From Rhizophagus clarus (Eukaryota > Glomeromycota > Glomeromycetes > Glomerales > Glomeraceae), in NCBI GenBank assembly GCA_015698045.1, contig BLAL01000053.1, positions 250,501 through 314,500 of the forward strand: a stretch of DNA of 64,000 bases, given 5' to 3'. The translations under genes and the position numbers were made by a program. The notes beneath the pieces are model-generated. The model saw only the letters and a list, made by a program, of their open reading frames with translations. It was not told the DNA's origin and did not search any database. Shown one piece after another: positions 35,440-46,679 of the stretch (position 1 is its first letter; the number at the start of each line of letters is the position of its first letter).

Positions 35440-36955
35440 AAATAGTAAGATCCTTTATAAAACTTTACCAGTTATTTTCATTTTTAATAGAAACGTTTAT
35501 TTATAAATTCTTGGGTTGGATTAATTAGATTAGCATAGATTTTAGTATAGAAATTAGTGTAGGCGTTTAATTTATTTGACAATAAAAAAAATTTAATTTT
35601 GATACTTATTAAATTTTAAATAACATAAATTGTAATGTTCAGGCAATGAGTATCTTGATTTGGTAATGAATATTGCATTGATATATAATATCAATATTGC
35701 ATCAAAGAGTCTGATGTTGTTGATGAATATTTAGGGACCAATATACATTTTCCCCATAACTTGCTATATAATCTTTTAAACACATTCTATTCATAATAAA
35801 AATTTGAGTTATTTATACGGTAGTAAAAGGCCAACCCTCAGGAATTTGCAAAATATCCGGGTACTATAGCTCATGATATATGGTAATCCCAGTGCAAAGC
35901 AACGGTGGCCACTAGTAAAATCTAATACTAAAATGTTAAATTCCACCAAAAAGAGCCAGTGGCTGCTAGCCTTTTAAAATAAAAATGAACACTTAGAGCT
36001 ATGGCCAATCAGCGATGAATTTCTAGGTTGTCATAAAATCACCCTGAAGTACCGTACCATATTTTTCTTTCAGGTCAAAAACCCGCTTCATGTAAATATT
36101 GTTAGATGAAGAATAATTACACTCTATTTATAAGTTGTAAAAGGAAATGGCCAATACTGATCGGAATCCTATTCATTTTTTTTAATTAAAACACAAAATA
36201 AGTGAGCAAAAAAAGCATTTTTTAATTACAACGCTTAAAAAAAGCATTTTTTTTATTACAATACTTAAAAAAAGGCATTTATTTTAATTAACCACTTAAA
36301 AAACATCACTTTAATAAAAATTTTTTTATAATATTCACTACAAATCATTAGACCCAAAGTATTATACCAGGTCAAATAGATCAGGTCAGGTCAGACGGGT
36401 TAACTCAATAATCGTCGGATATGTATAGATGTTTATGCAAGTTAGAGACGTTACATAATAAATTGTATTGTTTCTGGCGTTCATAATAAAGAAACAAAAA
36501 AAAAAACTGTAGCATGTGTTATCTCAGCTGCTGATATAACATGCACAAGATTTAAAGTTCCAAATAGGTCAGTTAGGGTCGGTAATTGGCTTAACCTGAC
36601 CTGTGATATTCAAGTCAGGTCATCAAATTCATGACCCACCTCAGGTCAGGTTGGGTACCTGACCAACCCAAATTTAATATATCAAAAACACTGAAATGTT
36701 TGATTATTCAGTATTGGTAATTTTTGGAACTGTTTTGGCATTTTTTTTAAAAATAGAAAATGATTTTCTTAATCATTTTTAAATAAAAAAAAATGATTTT
36801 CTTGATTTGAATAATAAAAAATAAATGATTTTTTTAGTCATTTCTGTCTCACAAGATGATTCGATTAATGTGACAATTATATCCCACATACACATTCTCC
36901 TCAATAAAAAAGTTATTTTCATTATAAAACCCATTGTCAATTTCGTTGGAAAACA
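35440..36955. other. Spacer with repeat relics
   Basis: Near 35660-35690 a small palindrome AATATTGCATTGATATATAA is seen. From 36365 to 36665 the words CAGGTCAGGT and TGACC recur. From 36180 to 36310 and 36730 to 36830 A-rich strings repeat around AAAAAAGCATTT and AAATGATTTT. No gene is seen. Confidence 0.5.
36365..36665. repeat. Degenerate CAGGTCAGG motif island
   Basis: AGGTCAGGTC occurs at about 36375-36400 and again, with its complement TGACCTGA, at 36590-36665. Between them lies unrelated AT-rich sequence. Confidence 0.45.
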
Positions 36956-37520
36956 ATGAATTGTGCACAATTAACAGAAGTTGGTTACACTTTGCAAATT
37001 CAAGTGAAAACATATTTATCAAAAAAGCAATTTAATCCGTTTTTAGTAAACTTGACTTGCCCAGTAAATGGAAGATTTAAAAACACCTTGACAAAGGCTA
37101 AAAAAGGTTCAACAGTCCATATCATAACATTATTCTTTTACGCAGATAAGCAACTATGCTGTGAAATATTAGAATTTCAATTTATCACGAATACAATTGA
37201 ATGAGAGAGCATTATATCTGTTCCATGGGAAAGTAAAACAGACTCAACTCCATCTTCTTCCAAAACAAAATCTACTATAGAACAAAGAATTAATCTCATG
37301 TGTCAAAATTAGAAACAAAACACCTCCAACATCACCATTGACTAACACTTCAAAGCAGGGTTGCAGAGGGCATAAGGCTTCTACAACAAGGATATCAGAA
37401 ACCTCAAAATCATTGCTGTATCAGGATCAACATATCGAAATAATTGATAGTAAACAAGGAATAAATGATAATGAAGAATCAAAGAAATTGAAGATATTGA
37501 CGAAATGCATTTTTGAATGA
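36956..37520 (+). pseudogene. Broken gene of unknown family
   Basis: The frame 36956-37204 starts MNCAQLTEVGYTLQIQV and ends at a TGA, after which the same frame continues with ESIISVPWESKTDSTPSSS to about 37310, where another stop falls. A second frame carries on to 37520 with a serine/threonine-rich stretch. The uneven but continuing coding look suggests one decayed gene with nonsense and frameshift changes. No catalytic motif was recognised. Confidence 0.45.
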
Positions 37521-37524
37521 ATTC

Positions 37525-38180
37525 ATCAATCTCATTTTCACCAGTCTAATTTTTAAAATTTTGCTTTAGATTATTTATTTGACATGGTTCACACCATTTA
37601 TAATATAAATCCGTATATTGATCACCACATTTTTCACAATAGCAATCTTCAAGAACCATAATATAGTCTTTTGTACTTTGATCTTGGATATCGCATATAT
37701 TTTAATTTTACTTCTATATTCTTCAATAGAATATGACTTAGCCTATTAAAGTATATGAAAAGTTATTATAATAATAATGCTTTAAATTGAATCAAAAATT
37801 TCATACCTCATTTAAAAATTCATTGATATTAGTTTGTGAATTATCGAAACATTTTAAAGTAATTTTTTCATTAGACATCCTTTTTTATTCTTTATCATAA
37901 CTATCATCATTATCACGATTTTCATCATATTTTAATGGGCCATCAAACCATATTGCTGAATAAAGTGTAGTAAAATCAACTTTAGCTATTTCTTTGATAT
38001 CATTAAACTGGTTATATGGTATTTATTCAACTATTATATTATCATATCTCTCAATTTTTAATTTCGTTTCTTTAATGAAATCATCAATTTTTTCGTTTCC
38101 ACTAGTCTAATTTGTTAATTTGTTTACTTGCTATGTTTTACACCATAATAAATGGATATTTATTTATATCCATATCTACA
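37525..38180 (-). pseudogene. Two decayed half-kinase modules
   Basis: On the minus strand the upstream module (about 38180-37807) reads TSGNEKIDDFIKETKLK, IPYNQFNDIKEIA and LYSAIWFDGPLKY, and ends NEFLNEV at an intron donor. After a 66-nt intron the next block (from about 37740) reads AKSYSIEEYRSKIKIY, then a frameshift, then EDCYCEKCGDQYTD, YKWCEPCQINNLKQNF and TGENEIDEF. This is the module-intron-module join seen in the 5124-10969 gene. Conserved tryptophan codons have become TAG or TAA. Confidence 0.8.
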
Positions 38181-39519
38181 CTATCGTTACAATTTTCTCA
38201 TCGATGTCATTGTGAATAAGAAGCGAATTTTTTTTTTTAAAAAAAAAAAAAAATAATGAATAGTGATAGTATGGCGGTATCACCTTTTTAATAGGTTAGG
38301 AGATTGACATTTGATTCGGGACCGGCATTATGTAATGACGCCTGCATTTGGCGTTAAGATAGGAGTCATAGGACCCAACTCAACAAATCATATATTAGAT
38401 CAGTATACATACTAACGCATTTTGTCAATTTCTACAAAGAAAAAAATTGTACAAGAAGAAAAAAAAAATCATGAATTCATGTGAATAAATAATAAATATT
38501 TTAGTTTACATATATACTGTATGTATATACATCATTGCAAATTAAATAAAAAATTTAACGTCTATAATAATAAACAATACGTTTAAAAAAAAAATACAGA
38601 ATTCTAAATAATTGTTAATGTATTTCCTGCTTTATAAATCCCTTTTTTTCACAACGTTGGTCATTTTGATTTTCGCTATTACATATTATCAACATACTAC
38701 CACCTGGGAGTGTTAGCTTTGCTTTTGTTTTCGACATCTAATAAATAGAGCAAAATAAAATTAATAATTTGATAATAATCAAATAATATTGGTTGTCAAA
38801 TATGTAAATTTAGTCTTGTAACTGTATAGCTAAAATAATACAGGCTATAGAGTTTCTTTTATAGTCTATACCCGAAACATTCAGCTCATATTATAGCAAC
38901 TTGAAAAAGTAATTTATTGACGAATTATTAAGCAATCAGAAATTATACTGTGCTATTAAATAATTTTGAGATTGAATAGAAAAGATTCGCAAAATTTTCT
39001 TTGGATTTAAAAATTGTTCCAATTTAATTATTACATTACGTGAATACTTTAACATTCAATGCAAATCTAATTTTAATTCAAAATATGAAACATATTTCAT
39101 ATTTTTCAAGTTTAGATGAATTAGATATGGCAGGACATTACCACGTAATGTAAGTGTTATTTTTAGAGCGTTATTTACACCACGTTTTTTTATCAAAAAA
39201 TTTTATTTTGGTCTTATAGGTTTACAATTGATTCAGTTACATTATAAGTTTGTAATTCCTGCCAGAATTATAAATTTGGTCCGCATAACTGAATTTGTGC
39301 CTATTGGATATTTAATAATATCAAATTTATTATTATTGTTATTTTAAAAGTCAAATAAATATTTTTTATCATCTATAATATCTATTATTAGATATGTCGC
39401 TTTGGATAACAAGAAAATAGAGAAAACAAGAAAGAAATTTTAGCAAAGTCTTATTAATTTATAAATGATATTAATTTTAATACCATTTGCAACTTTATTA
39501 AGAAATTCGTATTCGTTTA
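38181..39519. other. Spacer, no gene seen
   Basis: A GC-richer patch near 38310-38390 (GGGACCGGCATTATG) stands out but is not coding. The remainder is AT-rich and includes the 3' flank of the phosphatase gene. Confidence 0.5.
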
Positions 39520-41322
39520 TTAGCAATAATCATAATATTCTTGTTCATAATATTCATGTTGTTCTGGATGAGACTGTTATTATAAAGTTGATAAATAAAA
39601 AAAAATTTTAAGTAAAAAAAAAAATTTTAAGCTTTTAATAAATACTGTACATACCACAGCTTCAAAAGTTTTGTAGGTTAACTTCAAATCAGAAGCAATA
39701 TTAATCATTGCACCTTTGTTATTATATATACCACTGTTCATACGTGTAAGAATAATTATTTTAGTAATTGTATTTAATAATGTTAAGTTTATAATAATAC
39801 TTACAGGTAATTTGGAGCAGAAAAAATAGTAATACACTTTCCATTATGTTCAATTTCATAACCTTCTTTTTTAGCTTCGTGACTTCTTATTAAAAGATCT
39901 AATGAAATAAAATAAGTTTATCTTCATTATTATATAATAATGTATTCCAATTATACTTTAAATCATACCAAGATTGTTACGATTCAAAAAGTTTTCAGTA
40001 ACATCAGGTCCAAATCCTATTCCAATACCTCCTCTCTTACCAACATCGCATCCATGTTTTTTTCGCGGATCTTAATAACAGAATTAACAAAAATAAGTAT
40101 ATTTTATTAATTAATATATTACTATTAATAATTCATACCAGACCACAATAAGTGTTCCATTAAACTGTTAGCTGGTATATAATTCGTAAAACGATAAATA
40201 TTTTTTATATCATCTAATGTGATATCACGATTAGACAATCCACCGTGAACTACCAAAATTTTTTTATTAATAAGATTTGCTAAAGGCAAAGTTTCAAATG
40301 TTTCAGCGAAATACTCAAACATTGTTTCTGAATATTTGGTATTAACTTCTTTTTCAAAACCATATGTTTCAGCTATTGTGATATGTTCATGATTTCCTCT
40401 AGTTAGGTAAAAAGACTTTGGATAAAGCCATTTATAAGCAAACAAAGTCAATATGACTTCAAAACCATATAAACCACGATCAATAAAATCACCATTAAAG
40501 AGATACATATTCGTTTCAGATGGTACACCATTAATTTTGAAAATGTTAATTAAATCATAGAATTGGCCTATATTAATAATAAAATGTTTAATTGATAATT
40601 TTACTAAAATTATATATTTTTTTATTCAATTATAACTTGCCATGAATGTCCCCACAAATAGTTAATCTTGAATTTTGAGGTATGTTTATATCAACAAGTG
40701 TTGGTGTTTCTAACATCATTTTTCTGAATTCCAAAATGATCTAGTTACAAAAACATATGAAATATTTTAAATATTTACAAACGTATATACAAATCATTTA
40801 TTACTTACTTGATATGCATACTTCTTATGAATTTTTTTTTTATTCTTGAAATGTTCCATCATTTCTTCAATAAATTTTTTTGTGATTATATTATCATCAA
40901 ATTTTGGCCCATCATATTGAGGTTCTACTTCTATTTGTTAAAAGCATTACAAAAGATATAATTATAGTTGTTGAAAAAAATACTTAATTCATTACTTACC
41001 AATTGCGTTTACAGTGTTGAATTTTGTATCCCAATCTATTTTACTCGCGGTATTCACTACTTGGAGAAAAATGTATAAATATTTTCAAAAAAAAAAAATG
41101 TTAGAAAAAAATATTCTTACTTGAACTATTATGAGCTCCATTTGAACCAAAAGGACGGGTAGAGTTAAAACTTGAATCATTGTTCTTAAAGAATGTATTA
41201 CCAACAGCAATTCTTATAGTAGGAGATTTAAACAAAAGTTTAATAAAAATAGGTTTAAAAGATTGTCTTATGAAATGATGTAAATTTCTAGTGGCCATTA
41301 AGATAGAATTTCCAAAAATCAA
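39520..41322 (-). CDS. PP5-like serine/threonine phosphatase without TPRs
   Basis: Nine exons on the minus strand give about 413 residues: 41322-41121, 41059-41000, 40930-40809, 40740-40641, 40567-40139, 40070-39969, 39898-39805, 39733-39655 and 39573-39520. PPP-family motifs appear in order: GDIHG, GDFIDRG, RGNHEH, VVHGGLS, LLWSDP, IRSHE and FSAPNY. The segments [23 protein letters not shown] and [19 protein letters not shown] place it with PP5 rather than PP1, PP2A or PP2B. The usual N-terminal TPR domain is absent. Instead there is a basic, acid-poor leader ([18 protein letters not shown], from 41298) like a mitochondrial presequence. The usual Cys-Asp after NY is Leu-Gly. The C-terminus ends in a Tyr-rich tail. 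Intron 4 has a GC donor (GCAAGT at 40640). Confidence 0.85.
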
Positions 41323-42084
41323 AAAAGAAAGTTAAAGTTTGAAACAGAATAGCTTTTTTATATCTTGATTTGGATCGGAAAAAATCGGTGGAAGGCTAAT
41401 AAACTATTTGTCAAAAATGTTGATCGTATGAGTTTGATTTGACCAATAATATTGACACATTATACAATTTACTATTTTTTTTAAAAAAAAATAATAATAA
41501 TAATAAATAAATAATATATATTATAAATATCTATTAAAACTTAAATCCAACTTAAGAGAATAAAGGATTAAGATTTGTTTCATAATATAATAATTTGGTT
41601 TAATATTATTAAACTTTGAAAATAATAATAATATAATACTATATAAATCACAACTGCAAGGCAACAAAAAAATCAAAGGAAGTGACGTAGCAAGTTTTAT
41701 TTAAGGATAAGAAAGGAAAAAAAAAAGACTACAAAACGGAATATTCGAATTTCGACTTATTTCGATTTTGGTCAGAATTAAGCTTCGAGTTTATGATTCC
41801 AGCCGGAATTAAAGAAATCACATGTCGAGTTACGGATGGTAAACCAATAATGTCTTTTTCATGTGATTTGTCACACATGCTAATTAGTTCGAAACTTAGG
41901 ATTTAGCCAAAATCTTTGATACTTTGGAAATTTTACGGTCCCTGATCAGCTGATCTAGCTACTTTTTTCACAGGGAGACGGTGATGGGTTGGATTTGTTC
42001 GTCGCTTCTCTTTCCGTAACAGAAAACAGATTCCCAATTTCTCAATAGTAAATTGACATATGCGAAATGGTGATTACATTCCCT
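41323..42084. other. Spacer upstream of the phosphatase gene
   Basis: This is the AT-rich promoter side of the minus-strand phosphatase. Around 41740-41800 phrases with TTCGA recur (ATTCGAATTTCGACTTATTTC). No open frame of note. Confidence 0.5.
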
Positions 42085-42640
42085 TCATTGGCATATTCTA
42101 ACACTAAGATATAGTAGCCAGAATCTATTAATTAAAATAAAATAAGTTGGATGAAAACTGGATAAAGTGTATAAGTAAAATCATTTTTTCAAATAAAAAA
42201 AAAATTATTAACATAAACCTTCCGTTATTCCCAAACAACGATTAATTTTTGGACGATAATCAACCTCACTTAGTAGTTTTAACTAAAAAGAAGAGGAAGA
42301 AAAAAAAAATGATTAACATCATTAATTTTATTTGCATGCACGTATCAACTGTACTGTACAACATAAAAATCAATTTCAACCTCCTTGACGAATTCATCAT
42401 TAGCCTCATTAAGTTTATCTAAATTTTGCCCAAATATAACTTTTAATGCGACCAATCCTGTATTAGCCAAAGTTGCTTTACTCACTTTACTAAAATGTCC
42501 ACTACCATTTCTTCTATTTCACTAAACTCATTATATTTAAAATAACGAATATACTCATTTTTTATCTTTTTCTTAATCCATTCTTTACCGAAGTTATTAT
42601 GTCATTTAAATTATAATGATGAAATTAGATTCATTGATTT
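42085..42640 (-). pseudogene. Truncated duplicate of the kinase-coiled-coil gene 5' end
   Basis: The sequence parallels 45855-46385 in the same orientation, with exon 1, intron 1, exon 2 and the start of exon 3 recognisable. Exon 1 has a damaged start, a frameshift near EEM/GSGHFSKVSK, and lost key residues. Exon 3 stops at the breakpoint near 42085. It is probably the remnant of a tandem duplication. Confidence 0.75.
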
Positions 42641-43287
42641 TTTTTTTTAAAAAAAAAAAAAAAAATTTCAAACGTTAAAATTCTGGAGATATTGTAAATG
42701 ACTAAATGAGCTTGTTAATGTATGTATGATGCATTTGTATCATGTTATGGTACTGCATGTTGCCATACATATTCTACATTGATCGCTGTCTTTCCGATTT
42801 TAAATTAGACTTAGCTTCACTATAATTGAATATTACCTCCCTTATAATTAAAAAATTACTTGATATAATTATCAATACTGTTATTTCAGCTAGGAACATT
42901 AATTTTAAAATCTATCAATTTCAATTCTCATGCTTGAATTTCCAGAACGCATGCAAAGAAAATTTTTTTGTCAAAATATTTAATTTTCTTCTATAAAAAG
43001 TGTTCAGAAATTTTTTTCAAATTCTTAATATGAACTCTATTTGTGCCAAAAAATTGGCACTCCTATTTTTAAATAGTGCATGTAAATTGGCACTTTAATT
43101 TTTGAATAATGCATGCAAATCGACCAATTTACTGTAGCTATATTTATTTTTTTATCTTTTATAACAAAATACAATGCTCAAAAATTTATTTTTTCTTAAT
43201 TTTTTATTTAAAGTAATTTAATTCATATATTTTATTAGCAATTAAAAAATAAGAATTTAACTATGTAGTTATTATTCAACACAATTA
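42641..43287. other. Spacer with a short direct repeat
   Basis: Near 43040-43120 the phrase AATTGGCACT...TAATGCATG is repeated (43052 and 43086 areas), each followed by a GCATGCAAAT-like string. This may be the 5' side of the transposase relic that follows. Confidence 0.35.
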
Positions 43288-43777
43288 ATGGTTTTTCAAA
43301 CTTGGCCACCACTGTTCTTTTGGCTGTTAGACACAGCAATTATAAACTCTCATTTAATTTGCAAGAAATTAAAAGTGACAATGGATCATAAAAGTTTTAG
43401 ATTGGACTTAGTTTGTGAATTAATTAAAAATTCTATTATTAATAATAATGACTCTTCAAGACAAACAAGAATTGATATTGATAAATTACGAATTTGAGTA
43501 ATATGAACAATGATAATGCTAAAAAAATTTGAGTTACAATTTCATATGAGTTGTCTTTATTTAGATTAACTGGCAATAATCATTATACAGAATATAGGAA
43601 CAAAAGAGAGGCTTGTCTGTGGTGCCGTTTTTAACAAAAAAAAAAAAAATGATAGAACAACTTTAAAAAATCCTCCTCAATCTAATTATTGGTGTAGCGA
43701 ATGTAACGTTCCATTATGTTGTAACAAAAATTGCCGAACATGCTTCAAAGAATCTCATGCATTTAATAATCAATAAA
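43288..43777 (+). pseudogene. piggyBac-like transposase C-terminal relic
   Basis: The frame 43288-43497 reads PPLFFWLLDTAIINSHLI and FRLDLVCELI, like the last part of the piggyBac DDE domain. After a frame break, the region 43580-43770 contains HYTEYRNKREACLWC and a run of CxxC, CC and CxxC spacings like the C-terminal cysteine-rich zinc finger of that family. There is no N-terminal half and no catalytic triad. A palindromic AATAAAATCGTATTTTATT follows at about 43773. Confidence 0.6.
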
Positions 43778-44213
43778 ATCGTATTTTATTGATTTTTTTG
43801 CTAAATACTAAAATTAAACTTTACAAATAAATAAAAAAAATAAATGCAGCAAAATTATATAAATCTGATTGCTTTACAAACTTCTCTTAAGATGTAAGAA
43901 GCTAAAACTCATTCTGAAAGAAATTTACAATCTGAAAGGAGAATTTTTTGCCAAAATTTAAAATTTTAAAAAATGTAATCACTTTAGCCTATAATAAGCT
44001 TTTATTTACATTTATCTAGATAAAAAATTATCATGCGCATAAAATTCAAATTCTAGGCTATTCAAAAATATATAATTTGTTATTACTTGTAATGCATATT
44101 AAATTTTTAGATGAAAATTAAAAATTCGAATATTTTGCAGGCAAATATGTCTGCGACGAAGGGATAATTATCAGCAAATCTTCCTTTATTTAGATTAAAA
44201 ATAGTAGAGCCTT

Positions 44214-46341
44214 CTAGACAATCAAAACGATTTTTGCATTTTTTTCAATAGTTTCTTCTTGTTGGAAATCATCTTCGGACTCCAGATTAAGGACCTGTTT
44301 AGCATCTGTTAGCTCCTTATTACGCTTATTAATTAGTTTCTGTTCCAAATCATTTATTTCTTTTCTAACTCAGCTTTCAATTTAGTAGTTAACTTATAAT
44401 TTTGTGAAAGCCCTACCACCATATCGCCTAACTTGATATTTTCTTGCTTTATCTGCTCACAATTAACTTGGGATTGAATTAATTCAATTTCTAATTGCTT
44501 TTTTTGTTCTTCTTGCAAAGATTTTAATTCCTGAAAATTACCTTCTGTTTGAATTAATTTTTCTTGCAAGCTAGATTTTTCTTGCCTTAACTGATTGATT
44601 TGAATTTGAACTTGCTGATTAGTCAACTTTTCTAATTGTTCAGTTAAATCATCAGCTAATGCTTTCTTCTCATAAATTTCATTTTGTAGACTAGCAATTT
44701 TGGTCTCCAAAGTATTTTCTCTTCCTGCAGATTCTTCAATTTGTGTTGCTAAATCTAGTCTCAAGTTTTGAATATCGGCTTCTTTTTGGATTAATTGATC
44801 TTGCAAATTATTTTTTTCTTGTTTTAACTGGTTAACTTGAATTTGAACTTGTTGATCAGCCAATTTATTTTGTTCTAATTGTTTAGTTAAATTGTCAGCT
44901 AAGGTTTGTTTTTCATCTCGTAGGTGAGTAATTTGGGTTTGTAAATTATTTTCTTTTTCTGCAAATTCCTTAATCTGTGTGGCTAAGTTTAGTTTCAGAT
45001 TTTGATTATCTCGCTCAAATTGAGAATTCTTTTGTTGTAAATTATCTTTGATTATTTTGTTAAAATTTAGTAAATTTAGTATTAAAAATTTTAAAAAATA
45101 TTACGGTAATAAAAATTGTAACATATTAACTTACTTAATAAATCAGTAGAAATAGTTAAATCGTCATTATCATTAAAATTCGAATTACTTTTGTCATTAA
45201 TATTGTGTATATTAGGTTGAGGTTGCAGATCAATATTTAATTGACTTAAAATTTCATGTACTTCTTCAATATCTGGTCTTGATTCTGATTCACCATCCCA
45301 ACATTTTTGATAAAGTTCTTGATACTTTGGAGGTGTACCTTCAAATGGTTCTTCTCTATTACCTTTTTCAATGTAATGACTAAGTAAATTTCGTGAACAG
45401 TCAGAAAAAGGAGGACGCCCACTTGAAATTTCCCATAACAAAACACCTAAACTATAGATATCGGACTTCTTATCTTTTTTATACTTGATATTCTTAAAAC
45501 ATTGTGGTTCAACATATTCAATCATCCCATACATATTACCCTTTGAATTAGTTGCAACTTCTGCCAACTTTTTAGATAATCCAAGGTCCGCAATTAATAA
45601 TTTACCATTATTCACTAATATATTTTTTGAATGCTATAAAATAATTATCAATATTCATTAAAACTATCACCAAAAAAAAAAAAAAATCACGAACAAAATA
45701 TTATAAAAAAAAAATAGTTCTCTACCAAGTCTCTATGGATTATTTCTTTGGAGTGTAAAAATTTCAATCCGCTAGTAATATCCAATGCCATTTGAATTTT
45801 ATCATTCCATTTCAAAGATGTAGATTTTTTTTTCAAATAATTTCTTAAATTTCCTTCATTTGCATATTCTAATACTAAGATATAATAACCAGAATCTATT
45901 AATTTAAATAAAAATAAGTTGTTATGAAGTAGTATATAAATTATTTTTTTAAAGAAAAATTCTTAACATAAACCTTCTGTTATCCCCAGACAACGATTGA
46001 TTTTTGGATGATAGTCAACCTCACGTAGTAGTTTTAACTAATAAAGAAAAGTAAAATGGAAAATAACATTAATTTTATTTACATGCACATATCAACTGTA
46101 CACCACAAAAAGCGATTCCTACCTCCTTGACAAACTCATCATTAGCCTCATTAAGTTCATCAGAATTTTGTCTAAATATAACTTTTAGTGCGACCAATCC
46201 CGTATTAGCCAAAATTGCTTTACTCACTTTACCGAAATGTCCGGTACCAATTTCGTCGATTTGACTAAATTCATCATATTTAAAATGACGAATATATTCA
46301 TTCATTATCTTTCCTTCAATCCATTCTTTTACTGAAGTCAT
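44214..46341 (-). CDS. TKL-like kinase with C-terminal coiled coil
   Basis: Five exons on the minus strand (46341-46123, 46037-45974, 45895-45726, 45633-45135, 45045-44354) give 547 residues. The kinase has loop GTGHFGKVSKAI, VALKVIF, HRDL then HSKN across an intron, DLG in place of DFG, and VEPQ where APE is expected. A polar linker leads to a coiled coil rich in QIQVNQLKQEKNN-type heptads, closely related to the long coiled-coil gene at 12177. The frame stops in an A run at 44354, but a one-base shift would continue as INDLEQKLINK to 44214, suggesting a recent frameshift that shortened the tail by about 46 residues. The kinase may still be active. The combination suggests that the two coiled-coil loci share a kinase-fusion ancestor. 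Confidence 0.8.
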
Positions 46342-46577
46342 TTTATCATTTAATTAAAATAATGAAGAACTATTTATTTCATTTTTTTAAAAAGATTTTC
46401 ATTTTTGGTTATTGCAAATAAGTCCATTATGCAAAGCATGACGTATTTTGTGACTAAATCATTTTTGTATTACTGTATAATTGCAAATCTACGTCATTAT
46501 GCATTGATATATGATTTCTAAATAGAAATTTAATGACGCACAAACGATTAAAAAAAAAAAATTACGTATTATATGAT

Positions 46578-46603
46578 CTGCATCTAACTAATTTTGGATA
46601 TTA
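46578..46603 (+). promoter_or_regulatory. Shared upstream element, copy 3
   Basis: ATCTAACTAATTTTGGA is shared with 20207 and 22995, here 77 bases before the ATG at 46680. A following TTTTATCCTCATT phrase is also shared with the 22995 copy. Confidence 0.45.
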
Positions 46604-46679
46604 GCTTCCTTTTTTATCCTCATTCTTAGAACATAAATAAAATGACACTATTGCCAAAAATTCGACACAAAATTTAATT

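Noticed and set aside
39580-39837. Minus-strand 85-codon frame
   Set aside because: It runs through phosphatase introns 7 and 8; only part of it (39733-39655) is the real exon.
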